Assembly (NCBI RefSeq): GCF_009908195.1
Contig: NZ_JAAAHS010000019.1
Coordinates: 1-42,486 of the forward strand
Direction: 5' to 3'
Origin: Streptomyces boluensis
GTDB taxonomy: Bacteria; Actinomycetota; Actinomycetes; Streptomycetales; Streptomycetaceae
DNA length: 42,486 nt
Below the pieces are notes generated by a model. It saw only the letters and a list, made by a program, of their open reading frames with translations, made no database searches and was not told the origin of the DNA. This document shows positions 8,557 through 16,040 of the stretch, piece by piece (the first letter of the stretch is position 1; every line of letters begins with the position of its first letter). Position numbers and translations under genes: made by a program.

Positions 8557-8807
8557 CGGACGCCCTGCGCCGGTACGAGCAGACCGTGCAGCCACTGCCG
8601 CAGATCCGCGACGGTACGGACGGCGGCCAGACCCGTGGGGTCGATCTCCTGCTCCGGATCGGTGATCAGCTCGCCCGCGATCCGCAGCACGGACAGCGAG
8701 TCGAGGCCGACCTCGGCGAGCGGAGAGGTGTCCACGAACGGCACGCGTACGTGCCGGGTGATGACCGAATCGATGTCACTGCCGGTCGCTTCGTCCGTAC
8801 GGCTCAT
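8553..8807 (-). CDS. acyl carrier protein, first gene of the left operon
   Basis: 84 residues with a canonical phosphopantetheine site in VGLDSLSVLRIAGEL. GAGGAG precedes the ATG at 8807. It is the first of nine overlapping minus-strand genes and so probably lies nearest the operon promoter. Together with the carriers at 5426, fused at 2858 and in the NRPS, the window has four carrier domains. Confidence 0.88.
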   Translation of the reverse strand: MSRTDEATGSDIDSVITRHVRVPFVDTSPLAEVGLDSLSVLRIAGELITDPEQEIDPTGLAAVRTVADLRQWLHGLLVPAQGVR

Positions 8808-9100
8808 TACGCAGATCTCCTCGGGCAGCTGTCACTCTTCATGACGCCCGCTGGATGATTCAGGAAAGGCGAAAGAGCGGTCAACGGAGGATTTGCGGAG
8901 CCATCAACTAACGTAATGGCGGGGCGAATTCGGTATTCGATGTTCTCGATTAGCCCTATAGAGAATTCTGTACGACGGGGCTGAAGTCATGGCACTGTCC
9001 TGCGCCGATTGCTGAGGTTGTACGGGCGCACTCCACATGGCGGCAGTACACGAATCGCCAGGCAGCGGCGCAGTCGGACAGGACCTGCCAGGTCGTCGTT
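8808..9100 (-). promoter_or_regulatory. leader and promoter region of the left biosynthetic operon
   Basis: 293 bases without a gene, richer in A/T than its surroundings around 8900-8970. On the minus strand a TTGACC hexamer (8884-8879) is followed 17 bases on by GAATCA (8861-8856), a weak fit to a -35/-10 pair. No clear terminator for the SLOG operon was found here, so read-through from upstream remains possible. Confidence 0.35.
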
Positions 9101-9589
9101 TCAGCCCCGCCGGGCCGCGCCCTCCGGCCACACCACATCGACGGGAAGGCCGGCGTTCCGGGCCTCGACGACCACGTCAGCCGTGCCGCCGCCCTTCCCC
9201 GACGGCGGTTCCCCGTTCCACACCGCGACGAGTCGCTCGGCGCGCTCAAGCAGCGTTAGGTTCGCGGACTCGTACGCCTGCCGGTTCGCCGTCTCGTACG
9301 GCATGACGAGCACCTCGTCGGCCACCTCTACGAGTCGGTCGAAGGTCTCGGCGTGGTCCGGCTTGACCTTGGCCTGCCGGTAGTCCTGCGAGGGCAGCAC
9401 AACGACGAGCCGCCCGTCGGCTTCGAGCAGGGCCTCGGCGAAGAGGGAGTCGGAACCTGCCGCGATGCAGGAAATCCCGGTCAACTCGTCGGCCGAGTAG
9501 GCCTTGAGGAGATCAGCCAGTGCGGCACGCACCAGCGGCACGGACTCGTGCGTCAGGTCCATGTGTCCGGTCACGGCAATGGTGGTCAC
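9101..9589 (-). CDS. SLOG-like Rossmann protein, copy 1
   Basis: 162 residues, starting at a GTG preceded by GAGAGG. It has the SLOG/LOG-like layout: beta-strand and glycine motif IAVTGHMDL at the start, CIAAGSDSLFAEALL, VVVLPSQDY, and GGTADVVVEARNAGLPVDVVWPEG at the end. SLOG proteins bind or process nucleotide-derived ligands, and some serve as sensors in signalling or defence. It is clearly related to the next gene (same GISCIA and VDVVWPEGA segments) and ends the four-gene XRE operon. The ligand is unknown; the family call rests on motif layout only. Confidence 0.7.
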   Translation of the reverse strand: MTTIAVTGHMDLTHESVPLVRAALADLLKAYSADELTGISCIAAGSDSLFAEALLEADGRLVVVLPSQDYRQAKVKPDHAETFDRLVEVADEVLVMPYETANRQAYESANLTLLERAERLVAVWNGEPPSGKGGGTADVVVEARNAGLPVDVVWPEGAARRG

Positions 9590-9627
9590 GGTCTACCTCT
9601 CACGTACTGAACAGGGTTTGCTATCAG

Positions 9628-10104
9628 CTAGTCGCGAGTCGCGCCCTCAGGCCACACCACGTCGACAGGTACGCCGGTACGCCTCGCGTAGGTCACGACG
9701 TCGGCCGTTCCGCCGTAGCCGCGAGCCGGTTGTCCGTCCCATACCGCGACCAGCCGGTCGACCAGGCCGACGAGGATTTCACTCCCTGCCATGTGCGCCT
9801 GCGATGTCGACTCGCGCATGCCCGTGTGGTGCACCTCGCCGGCTCGCGCGAGCAGCCTGTCGTAGGTGGCACGGTGCGACTCGGGCAGTCCGTCGCGGTA
9901 CTGCTCGGCGGGCACGACGACCTCGATCAGGCCTCCGCCGTCGAGCACAGCCTCGGCGAACCAGGCGTCCGGCCCGTCGGCGATGCACGACACCCCGCAC
10001 AGCTCGGTGGCCTCGTACTGCTGCAACTCCTTGTCGAGGGCGTCGCGAACCATCTGCTCAACTCGGGCGGACAGTCCACGGTGCCCGGTGATCCCCAAAC
10101 GCAC
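9628..10104 (-). CDS. SLOG-like Rossmann protein, copy 2
   Basis: 158 residues from a GTG at 10104, 13 bases after the flavoprotein stop, with GAGGGGA upstream. The N-terminus LGITGHRGL is the typical SLOG glycine turn; GVSCIADGPDAWFAEAVL, VVVPAEQY, LVAVWDGQPARGYGGTADVV and VDVVWPEGA follow. Side by side with copy 1 it is a tandem duplicate that has diverged strongly, suggesting the two may pair or bind different ligands. Confidence 0.72.
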   Translation of the reverse strand: MRLGITGHRGLSARVEQMVRDALDKELQQYEATELCGVSCIADGPDAWFAEAVLDGGGLIEVVVPAEQYRDGLPESHRATYDRLLARAGEVHHTGMRESTSQAHMAGSEILVGLVDRLVAVWDGQPARGYGGTADVVTYARRTGVPVDVVWPEGATRD

Positions 10105-10117
10105 AGTCCATCCCCTC

Positions 10118-10663
10118 TCAGGCCCGGTACGTCAGGCGTCGGGTTGCGTCAAGGGCCTTCCGCCAGGGGAACGCCTCCGGGCTCCCGTGCTTCGGTGGGT
10201 GCGACACGTACCCGTCCGGCCCGTCGAGGACGAGAACGCCCTGGCTGCGGAGAGCCGTGATCGACCGGGCGACCGCGGGTTGTGCGCCCTGGGCCTGGTT
10301 GAAGTACGGCATCGCCGCGACCGGCACTCCCATGTTGGCCGCTTCGGACGGCAGGCCGATCGCGAGCGTGTCGCTGATGCCCGCGCCCCACTTGTTCAGC
10401 GTCGTGCACGACATCGGCGCGACGAGGATCGCCGTCGCCTTCGGCAGCGCGTCGGACTCCCAGGGCAACTTGTACTGCGAACGCACCGGGTGCCCGGTCA
10501 GCTCGACCAACTCGCCCATGCGCGGCTCCCACCAGCGGGCCGCCGACGGCGAAAGGACCAGGCACACGTCCCACCCGTCGTCCTGGGCGGCGCACACACC
10601 GTCGTCGATGTACTGCGTGGGGCCGGCGGCGCAGGCGATCAGGTACAGAACGGGCTTTGTCAT
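10118..10663 (-). CDS. flavoprotein (DFP/HFCD-like)
   Basis: 181 residues beginning MTKPVLYLIACAAGP. The ATG at 10663 overlaps the XRE stop (ATGA), so translation is probably coupled. The flavin-binding signature APMSCTTLNKWGAGISDTLA matches the flavoprotein family that includes phosphopantothenoylcysteine and peptidyl-cysteine decarboxylases. There is no separate synthetase domain, and a housekeeping coenzyme A role is unlikely in this operon. It may act as a redox or ligand sensor partner of the XRE protein; that is inference from gene order. Confidence 0.8.
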   Translation of the reverse strand: MTKPVLYLIACAAGPTQYIDDGVCAAQDDGWDVCLVLSPSAARWWEPRMGELVELTGHPVRSQYKLPWESDALPKATAILVAPMSCTTLNKWGAGISDTLAIGLPSEAANMGVPVAAMPYFNQAQGAQPAVARSITALRSQGVLVLDGPDGYVSHPPKHGSPEAFPWRKALDATRRLTYRA

Positions 10664-11874
10664 GCCCGGAGTCCACAGCGTTGCGCCAGTGCACGCAACT
10701 GCCCGTCGGGTCTCGGGGTCGCGCCCACCACGTCCTTGACCAGGTTCACCGCGTCCGGTCGCCCCTCGACTTCCTCGGGTGCGAGTTCGGCTGCCGCGAG
10801 AAGTTCGGTGGTGGCGGCTTCCCTGCGTCGTGTCAGAAGTGCGGCGCGCGCCATGGAGACGTGGTGGCCGGCCCGCCGCTCCCGCGTCATATCGGCCAAC
10901 GCCGCCCCGTCCACGCCGTTGGCGGCTTCGAGAGCGGACCACCCGTCCTCGAAACGAACCAGCATGTCGACACGGTGCAGGGTTACGTTGGTCGGGCCGA
11001 ACATCGTCCAGTCCTCGTTGAGATCTGCTCCCTGCCGATCCGCGACGTCCTTCGCCTCATCCACAAATCCTGTTGCAGCGTTCAGACGAGCGGTGGTGCG
11101 TTCCTGATCCGACGCCGCCAGTGCTGCCGACAGGTACAGCATTCCGAGCGTGGACAGGCCGAGAGTGCCTTGCTCGGTCAGTCCATCGGCCAGGCGGCGG
11201 GCCGTGGACGTGGCGAACGCGACAGCGGCCTGTGGGTGCTTCTGGTGGACGAGGCTCTTGGCGACGTGTCGGGACGACGCTCCGATCTGCACAGGATCCC
11301 CCGACCGTTCGGCGGCGGCGAGCGCACGGTCGGCGGCGAGTGCGGCCTGAATCGCGGTCGCCGCCCCGTACTTGTGCAGGTACGACGTCACCAACTGGTA
11401 CACGCGGGAGAGCACCGCCTGTGCCTCCGACTGCCGGTCCTCCGGCGCACTGTGCGCGGCCTGCATGGCGCCGACGACGAGTAGGGGCAACTCACGGGCG
11501 AGCGCGGCGTAGTGGCATGCCTGGAACGCCTCACAGCAATAGCCGAGCCTTCGTCTCAGGAGGGCGATCGTCGGCGGGTCTGTCGACACCGGTCTTGCGT
11601 AAAGGGCGTCCACGACGCTCAGTACATCGGCCGGTGCGGTGCTGCCCGGGGGTGGCTCGGGCGCGCGGTCGGACAAGAGTTGCTCCAGGGGGATGCGCAG
11701 GGCTTCGGCCGCGCGCACCAGTACCGACAGGCGTGGATCCTGTTGCCGCTTCCCGCCCTCGATGTCCTGTACCCATCGCTTCGTCTGCCCCATGAGGCGG
11801 CCGAACTCGGTCTGGGTGAAGCCGCGCCGGTCCCGCCAGTAGGCGATGCGTCGGCCGATGCCGGAAGTGTCCAC
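10660..11874 (-). CDS. XRE-family transcriptional regulator with helical C-terminal domain
   Basis: 404 residues from the GTG at 11874, with GGGGG seven bases upstream; a GTG at 11901 would add nine residues but lies inside a perfect palindrome. Residues about 5-60 are a helix-turn-helix (RIAYWRDRRGFTQTEFGRLMGQTKRWVQDIEGGKR). The rest is Ala/Leu-rich helix resembling TPR-type sensor domains. It heads the operon with the flavoprotein and two SLOG proteins and faces the graspetide genes across a short divergent region holding palindromes, so it probably regulates one or both directions. Confidence 0.88.
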   Translation of the reverse strand: MDTSGIGRRIAYWRDRRGFTQTEFGRLMGQTKRWVQDIEGGKRQQDPRLSVLVRAAEALRIPLEQLLSDRAPEPPPGSTAPADVLSVVDALYARPVSTDPPTIALLRRRLGYCCEAFQACHYAALARELPLLVVGAMQAAHSAPEDRQSEAQAVLSRVYQLVTSYLHKYGAATAIQAALAADRALAAAERSGDPVQIGASSRHVAKSLVHQKHPQAAVAFATSTARRLADGLTEQGTLGLSTLGMLYLSAALAASDQERTTARLNAATGFVDEAKDVADRQGADLNEDWTMFGPTNVTLHRVDMLVRFEDGWSALEAANGVDGAALADMTRERRAGHHVSMARAALLTRRREAATTELLAAAELAPEEVEGRPDAVNLVKDVVGATPRPDGQLRALAQRCGLRA

Positions 11875-11891
11875 GAGCTGGCCCCCAGACA

Positions 11892-11912
11892 GGGCACGCA
11901 CTTTGCGTGCCC
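11892..11912. promoter_or_regulatory. perfect 9-bp palindrome, candidate XRE operator
   Basis: Arms GGGCACGCA (11892-11900) and TGCGTGCCC (11904-11912) flank CTT, a perfect inverted repeat. It sits 18 bases upstream of the chosen XRE start in the region shared with the diverging HATPase/graspetide operon, where an autoregulatory operator is expected. No factor is proven to bind it. Confidence 0.55.
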
Positions 11913-11921
11913 ACCCCAGTT

Positions 11922-11935
11922 GTAGCGCGTTCTAC
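11922..11935. promoter_or_regulatory. short inverted repeat GTAG-N6-CTAC in the divergent promoter region
   Basis: GTAG at 11922-11925 and CTAC at 11932-11935 are separated by six bases. It lies 10 bases beyond the larger palindrome and may be part of a core promoter or a second half-site. Weak on its own. Confidence 0.3.
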
Positions 11936-12018
11936 GGTCCCGTCAGAGCCGATCACGGGAAGCAGGGTGACCCATGGGCACAGTGAACGCGGTCCCACCG
12001 AGCAAGGGAGCACTTCGG

Positions 12019-12462
12019 ATGACGACCACCCTCGCCACACCAGTGCCTGCCCGCACAAGGCCAACCGTGCACATTGAGCGGACGTTCAGGCGCAGTCGCA
12101 AGGCCGTCCCGCAAACACGCCGCTTCGTACGCGAGGCGATCACCGACCACGTACCGGACGACCGCGCCGACGACATCCTCGTCTGCACGTCCGAACTCGC
12201 GACGAACGCACTCCAACACACCCCACCCGGAAGGGTGTTACGGGTCTGCGTCACCATCACGCGCGGCACGCTGCGCCTCGAAATGCACGACGCCAGCGAC
12301 AGTACGCCGCAGGTACGCGAGGCCGCCGAGGACGACGCCCGTGGCCGCGGCCTGCTGCTCGTCGCGACGCTCGCCGACGACTGGGGCACCTCACTGCGCG
12401 ACGGCCCCGGAAAGATCGTCTGGGCCGTCTTCCGCCTCGCCGCTGCAAGCCGGAACGCATAG
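12019..12462 (+). CDS. HATPase_c-type ATP-binding protein (anti-sigma-factor/RsbW-like)
   Basis: 147 residues from the ATG at 12019, chosen for AAGGGAG eight bases upstream; an ATG at 11974 would add 15 residues. The GHKL kinase fold is visible: VCTSELATNALQHTPPG (N box with Glu and Asn), LEMHDASDSTP (G1 box), and DDARGRGLLLVATLADDWG (G2). Streptomyces has many such single-domain proteins, and some sequester sigma factors. Codon 74 is TTA (12238-12240), the only TTA codon I noticed in any called gene, so translation may depend on the bldA tRNA. It is the first gene of the plus-strand run leading into the graspetide cassette. Confidence 0.88.
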   Translation: MTTTLATPVPARTRPTVHIERTFRRSRKAVPQTRRFVREAITDHVPDDRADDILVCTSELATNALQHTPPGRVLRVCVTITRGTLRLEMHDASDSTPQVREAAEDDARGRGLLLVATLADDWGTSLRDGPGKIVWAVFRLAAASRNA

Positions 12463-12564
12463 GCCTTTGCCGAGTCCGCTGTGACATGTCGATGCGCAGG
12501 CACCAGCAAGCGGCTCGCTCGCGACCACCCAGTTGCGCGCCCCATCCGTACCGGCACCTGCGAG

Positions 12565-12813
12565 ATGGCGACCCGCCGACCGTTGCGACCGGCCGCCGAG
12601 GCGGAACGCCGACGGCCCATCCCGCCCCACGTGATCGCACGTCGACAGTCCTTGGACGGTCACGCCGTCACGCTCGTACGTCCCTACGTCCGCGCCCACG
12701 AACAAGCTTGCGCCGCTGAGGAGTTGCGCCGAATTCAGCGCGAGCGTCGCACCTGCCAACGTGCCACGTCCCGTGCCCTCTCCCCGCAGCCCGTCGCCAT
12801 GACCGCCGGCTGA
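12565..12813 (+). CDS. small conserved-looking basic protein upstream of the graspetide precursor
   Basis: 82 residues if started at the ATG at 12565, where GCGAG is a poor ribosome site; the frame is open from a GTG at 12481. The segment IPPHVIARRQSLDGHAVTLVRPYVRAHEQ looks like a structured protein rather than random translation, and I associate similar short proteins with XRE/HATPase gene sets in Streptomyces from memory only. No function can be given. It fills most of the 412-base gap between the HATPase gene and the precursor. Confidence 0.45.
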   Translation: MATRRPLRPAAEAERRRPIPPHVIARRQSLDGHAVTLVRPYVRAHEQACAAEELRRIQRERRTCQRATSRALSPQPVAMTAG

Positions 12814-12874
12814 ACCACCCAACCGAGGCCATGCCACCCAGGCGCGGCCGTCCCTGTCCCAGGAGGAATGCAGA

Positions 12875-13174
12875 ATGAGCACAGCTATCGTGCACCCGCG
12901 GGAAGTCTTCCCGCTCGCGCCCGAGGGCGGGCGCATCACCTACAGCAGCGCGCCCCCGAGCGCGCCGGACTCCCGTCCATGGATTCTCCGATTCGCCCGC
13001 GTCCCCGACGCCGCCCACGCGACCGTGAAGCCGCCGGCCGTCTACGACAACGAGTTGCAGATGTCCCGCGGCCTGTACGACGGCCCGCTGCCCTACATGC
13101 AGACCCACAGCCCCACCATCCCCGACGGCAACCCAGGAAACCCGCCGCCGTTGGACGAGGGCGCGAAGGACTGA
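12875..13174 (+). CDS. graspetide precursor peptide (ATP-grasp-modified RiPP)
   Basis: 99 residues with AGGAGGA before the ATG at 12875. It lies immediately upstream of an ATP-grasp ligase and a PIMT-like methyltransferase, the gene order of SAV_5884-type graspetides. The N-terminal part carries FPLAPEGGRI and DSRPWILRFARVPD, likely the leader recognised by the ligase. The C-terminal third (HATVKPPAVYDNELQ, then SRGLYDGPLPYMQTHSPTIPDGN, ending PPLDEGAKD) supplies Thr/Ser and Asp/Glu side chains suited to ester crosslinks and an Asp-Gly suited to aspartimide formation. In fuscimiditide, the characterised relative, the grasp enzyme makes ester links and the methyltransferase makes the aspartimide. 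Which residues react here is not determined. Confidence 0.82.
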   Translation: MSTAIVHPREVFPLAPEGGRITYSSAPPSAPDSRPWILRFARVPDAAHATVKPPAVYDNELQMSRGLYDGPLPYMQTHSPTIPDGNPGNPPPLDEGAKD

Positions 13175-13181
13175 TGCCCCC

Positions 13182-14135
13182 ATGCCCACCGTTCTCGTGA
13201 TCGCAGCACGCGATGACTGGCCGACCGACCGCGTCGTGAAGGCCCTCACGGACGGTGGAGCGGAGGTGTTCCGCATGGACACCGCCGAGTTCCCCCAGGA
13301 ACTCACCCTTGCCGGGCGACTCGACGCCCGGCAAGGGTGGTCCGGTGGACTCACCACCGCTCACCGCGCCGTCGACCTCGCCGACATCTCCGCCGTCTAC
13401 TACCGCGCCCCGAACCCGTTCGACCTTCCCGTGACCATGTCCGAACCCGAGCGCCGGTTCGCCGCCGCCCAGGCCCGTGCCGGCCTCGGCGGCATCATCA
13501 CCGCACTTGACTGCCGGTGGGTGAGCCATCCCGCCGCCATGTCCCGCGCCGAGTACAAGCCACTCCAACTCGCCACCGCACGTACCTGCGGCCTGGCCGT
13601 CCCGCCCACGCTCATCACGAACAGCCCCGACGCCGTCCGCACGTTCTCCGGGGACGTCGGCGCCCCCATCGTCTGCAAGCCGGTAGCCACCCCCGTGTTC
13701 ATCGAAGACGACCAACTCAAAATCACGTACACGCGCCGCGTCACCGAGGACGACCTCGACGACCTACGCGGTATCGACACCACCGCGCACCTGTTCCAAG
13801 CGTGGGTGGACAAGGCATACGAGGTACGACTCACCGCCGTCGGCGATCAGTTGCTCGCCGCCGAGATCCACGCCGGCAGCGACGCCGCACACGCGGACTG
13901 GCGCAGCGACTACAACTCGCTGACCTATCGGGCCACCACAGTCCCGGAACCTGTCGCCGAGGGCGTACGCCGCTACCTGAGCCACCTCGACCTCCGGTTC
14001 GCCGCGTTCGACTTCATCGTCAGCCCCGACGGTGAATGGACGTTCCTGGAGGCGAACCCGTGCGGTCAATGGGACTGGATCGAGCACAAGACCGGCCTGC
14101 CCATCGCCGACGAACTACGAGGAACCCCCGCATGA
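13182..14135 (+). CDS. ATP-grasp ligase, graspetide macrocyclase (SAV_5884 type)
   Basis: 317 residues. RimK/MvdD-like ATP-grasp fold: N-terminal MPTVLVIAARDDWPTDRVVKAL, central VYYRAPNPF and AAMSRAEYKPLQLATARTCG, the ATP-binding lysine in APIVCKPVATPVF, and the metal-binding end FDFIVSPDGEWTFLEANPCGQWDWIEHKTG. The family phosphorylates an acidic side chain of the precursor and joins it to a hydroxyl or amine. It starts 7 bases after the precursor stop without a strong ribosome site, and its stop overlaps the methyltransferase start (ATGA), so all three genes are coupled. A perfect 15-bp hairpin lies within the gene at 13304-13339. Confidence 0.9.
   Translation: MPTVLVIAARDDWPTDRVVKALTDGGAEVFRMDTAEFPQELTLAGRLDARQGWSGGLTTAHRAVDLADISAVYYRAPNPFDLPVTMSEPERRFAAAQARAGLGGIITALDCRWVSHPAAMSRAEYKPLQLATARTCGLAVPPTLITNSPDAVRTFSGDVGAPIVCKPVATPVFIEDDQLKITYTRRVTEDDLDDLRGIDTTAHLFQAWVDKAYEVRLTAVGDQLLAAEIHAGSDAAHADWRSDYNSLTYRATTVPEPVAEGVRRYLSHLDLRFAAFDFIVSPDGEWTFLEANPCGQWDWIEHKTGLPIADELRGTPA
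13304..13339 (+). promoter_or_regulatory. perfect 15-bp hairpin inside the ATP-grasp gene
   Basis: CACCCTTGCCGGGCG (13304-13318) and its exact complement (13325-13339) flank the loop ACTCGA. In the RNA this is a very stable stem about 120 bases into the gene and 130 after the precursor stop. It has no U-tract, so it is more likely a pause, partial attenuator or RNA-stability element than a full terminator; it also encodes ordinary protein (TLAGRLDARQGW). Confidence 0.6.
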
Positions 14136-15301
14136 GCACCCTCGACCGGGCCCGCCCGTACATGACCGCCCTTGCCGACGATCTCAGCCGAGCCGGTGCC
14201 ATCCGCACCCGCCCGTGGGCCGAGGCATTCGCGAACACCCCGCGGCACGTCTTCGTCCCTCGCTGGTTCAAGCAGGCAACCAACGACAAGGGCATCACCG
14301 TATGGCGCGAACACCGCGCCACCACCGACGACGGCCTCGCCACCATCTACCGCGACCACACGCTTGTGACCACCCTCGACCCGGCCACCGCCGAACAGGT
14401 CGACGAGACGGCATGGACCGGCGTGCCCACCTCATCCAGTACCCTGCCGAGCCTCATGGCCGGAATGCTCGAAGACCTCTCCGTCGAGGACGGCGACCGG
14501 GTCCTCGAAATCGGTACCGGAACCGGCTACAACGCCGCCCTCTTGAGCGCCCGGCTCGGCGAACACCTCGTGCACTCCGTCGACGTCGACCCCGCCCTCG
14601 TACAAGCCGCACAACAACGCCTCGCCGACGCCGGGCACTCCCCGCAACTCGTCCCGCACGACGGCACCCAGGGCTACCCCACAGGCGACACGTTCGACCG
14701 GATCATCGCCACCTGCTCCGTTCCCGCCATCCCCGCTGCATGGATCGAGCAGAGCAAACCCGGAACGATCCTCGTCACCGACATCGCCCTCGGTATCGAG
14801 GGCGGACTCGTCCGCCTCGCCGTCGACGAAGAACACCGTGCCCTCGGCCACTTCACCACCACGGCCGGCCGCTTCATGGCCGCCCGCACCGACGAACGCA
14901 CCTACCTGACACTCCAACGCCCTGAACACGCTCCGGAAGCGGCCACGCGGCCAACTGCCGTCACAGCCACGGACATCCGCGGCAACTACCCGTTCCGCCT
15001 CGTCCTCGCCCTCCACCTGCCCGGAGTGGAATTCGTCTACCACGTCAACGACGACGGCGGCATGTCCATCCAGATCCAGCAGGCCGACGGATCATGGGCC
15101 CGCATCCCCACCACCGGCGATACCGGCACCGTCACCTACGGCGGCGACACCGAACTCTGGAAGCAAGCCGAGGCCGCATGGCGCTGGTGGAACGACGCAG
15201 GCCGCCCAGCACAGGACCGTTTCGGGTACGCCCGTGAAGCCGACGGAAGCGCCTACGCCTGGCACATCCCCGATGGCACCCGCTGGGCCCTGCCCGCATA
15301 G
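14132..15301 (+). CDS. PIMT-like O-methyltransferase of the graspetide cassette
   Basis: 389 residues starting at the ATG in the ATGA overlap. The N-terminal 230 residues match protein L-isoaspartyl O-methyltransferase: AFANTPRHVFVP, then SSTLPSLMAGML, SAM motif I VLEIGTGTGYNAALLSARLG, VHSVDVDPALVQAAQQRL and FDRIIATCSV. The C-terminal 150 residues (YPFRLVLALHLPGVEFVYHVNDDGG and a Trp-rich end) are typical of the longer graspetide-associated versions. In fuscimiditide the homologue methylates an Asp that then cyclises to an aspartimide; the same role is expected here. Fairly sure of family and pathway. Confidence 0.88.
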   Translation: MSTLDRARPYMTALADDLSRAGAIRTRPWAEAFANTPRHVFVPRWFKQATNDKGITVWREHRATTDDGLATIYRDHTLVTTLDPATAEQVDETAWTGVPTSSSTLPSLMAGMLEDLSVEDGDRVLEIGTGTGYNAALLSARLGEHLVHSVDVDPALVQAAQQRLADAGHSPQLVPHDGTQGYPTGDTFDRIIATCSVPAIPAAWIEQSKPGTILVTDIALGIEGGLVRLAVDEEHRALGHFTTTAGRFMAARTDERTYLTLQRPEHAPEAATRPTAVTATDIRGNYPFRLVLALHLPGVEFVYHVNDDGGMSIQIQQADGSWARIPTTGDTGTVTYGGDTELWKQAEAAWRWWNDAGRPAQDRFGYAREADGSAYAWHIPDGTRWALPA

Positions 15302-15391
15302 CCGGGACCCACACACCCACCATTCCCCTCTGATCACTCCACCAGTGCAGCTCCGACGGCGCCGTTGCGGATGCGGCCCGATAGTGAGGCT

Positions 15392-15949
15392 ATGGGTGTT
15401 CCAAGCGAGCCGATTCCCCCTGGCCAGCAACGACAAGCCGGACGCAGCTGGGCGGACTGGATCACGGTGGCAGTCGCTGTGCTTGCGCTGGTCGTGTCTC
15501 TGGTGAGCTTCAACCACTCTCGACAAGCCGCGAAGGACGCCAATGAAGCCAAGAAACACGAAGATGCGATCAAGGTTGGCTTCTGGCGGCAGGACTACGC
15601 CAACCCGCAGGTACTGCACGTAATCAACCGCAACTCCTTCGACCTCGAAGACGTGACGGTCCGCTTCAAGGACGGCTACTTCATCAAGGTGGGCCTGGTC
15701 CCCTCCTGCCAGACATGGACTCTGGCCGGGTTCGACATCCCCGGCGAGCAACCCAACTCCCCGTACACCCTGAAGTTTCCGGCCCGGCTGGATTTCAAGG
15801 ATCAGGAGAGCCCTCGTAACACCTGGACCATCACCGACAAGCCGCCCCAGCGACAGAAGACTCCGCCATCCCTACCCAGCGACAAGGACCTGACGGAGCA
15901 ATTCCGGACGCACATGGTGGGCCCATATTTCACCGGCTGCGCAACGTAG
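15392..15949 (+). CDS. small single-pass membrane protein, unknown function
   Basis: 185 residues from the ATG at 15392; an upstream ATG at 15365 would add nine. One clear transmembrane helix (WITVAVAVLALVVSLVSF) lies near residues 22-39, followed by a charged coil (HSRQAAKDANEAKKHEDAIK) and a soluble domain with strands such as VLHVINRNSFDLEDVTVRFK. It is 90 bases after the methyltransferase on the same strand, so it may be the end of that transcript, but no known graspetide component looks like it. It converges with the MFS gene. Confidence 0.72.
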   Translation: MGVPSEPIPPGQQRQAGRSWADWITVAVAVLALVVSLVSFNHSRQAAKDANEAKKHEDAIKVGFWRQDYANPQVLHVINRNSFDLEDVTVRFKDGYFIKVGLVPSCQTWTLAGFDIPGEQPNSPYTLKFPARLDFKDQESPRNTWTITDKPPQRQKTPPSLPSDKDLTEQFRTHMVGPYFTGCAT

Positions 15950-16040
15950 CCCGCCCTGTACCTGAGCCTGGAGCGCGGCTGCCCCGCCTCGTACGCGGGA
16001 CTCGTCGCCGCCACGTTCATGCCGCGGCCCGGCGCGCCGC

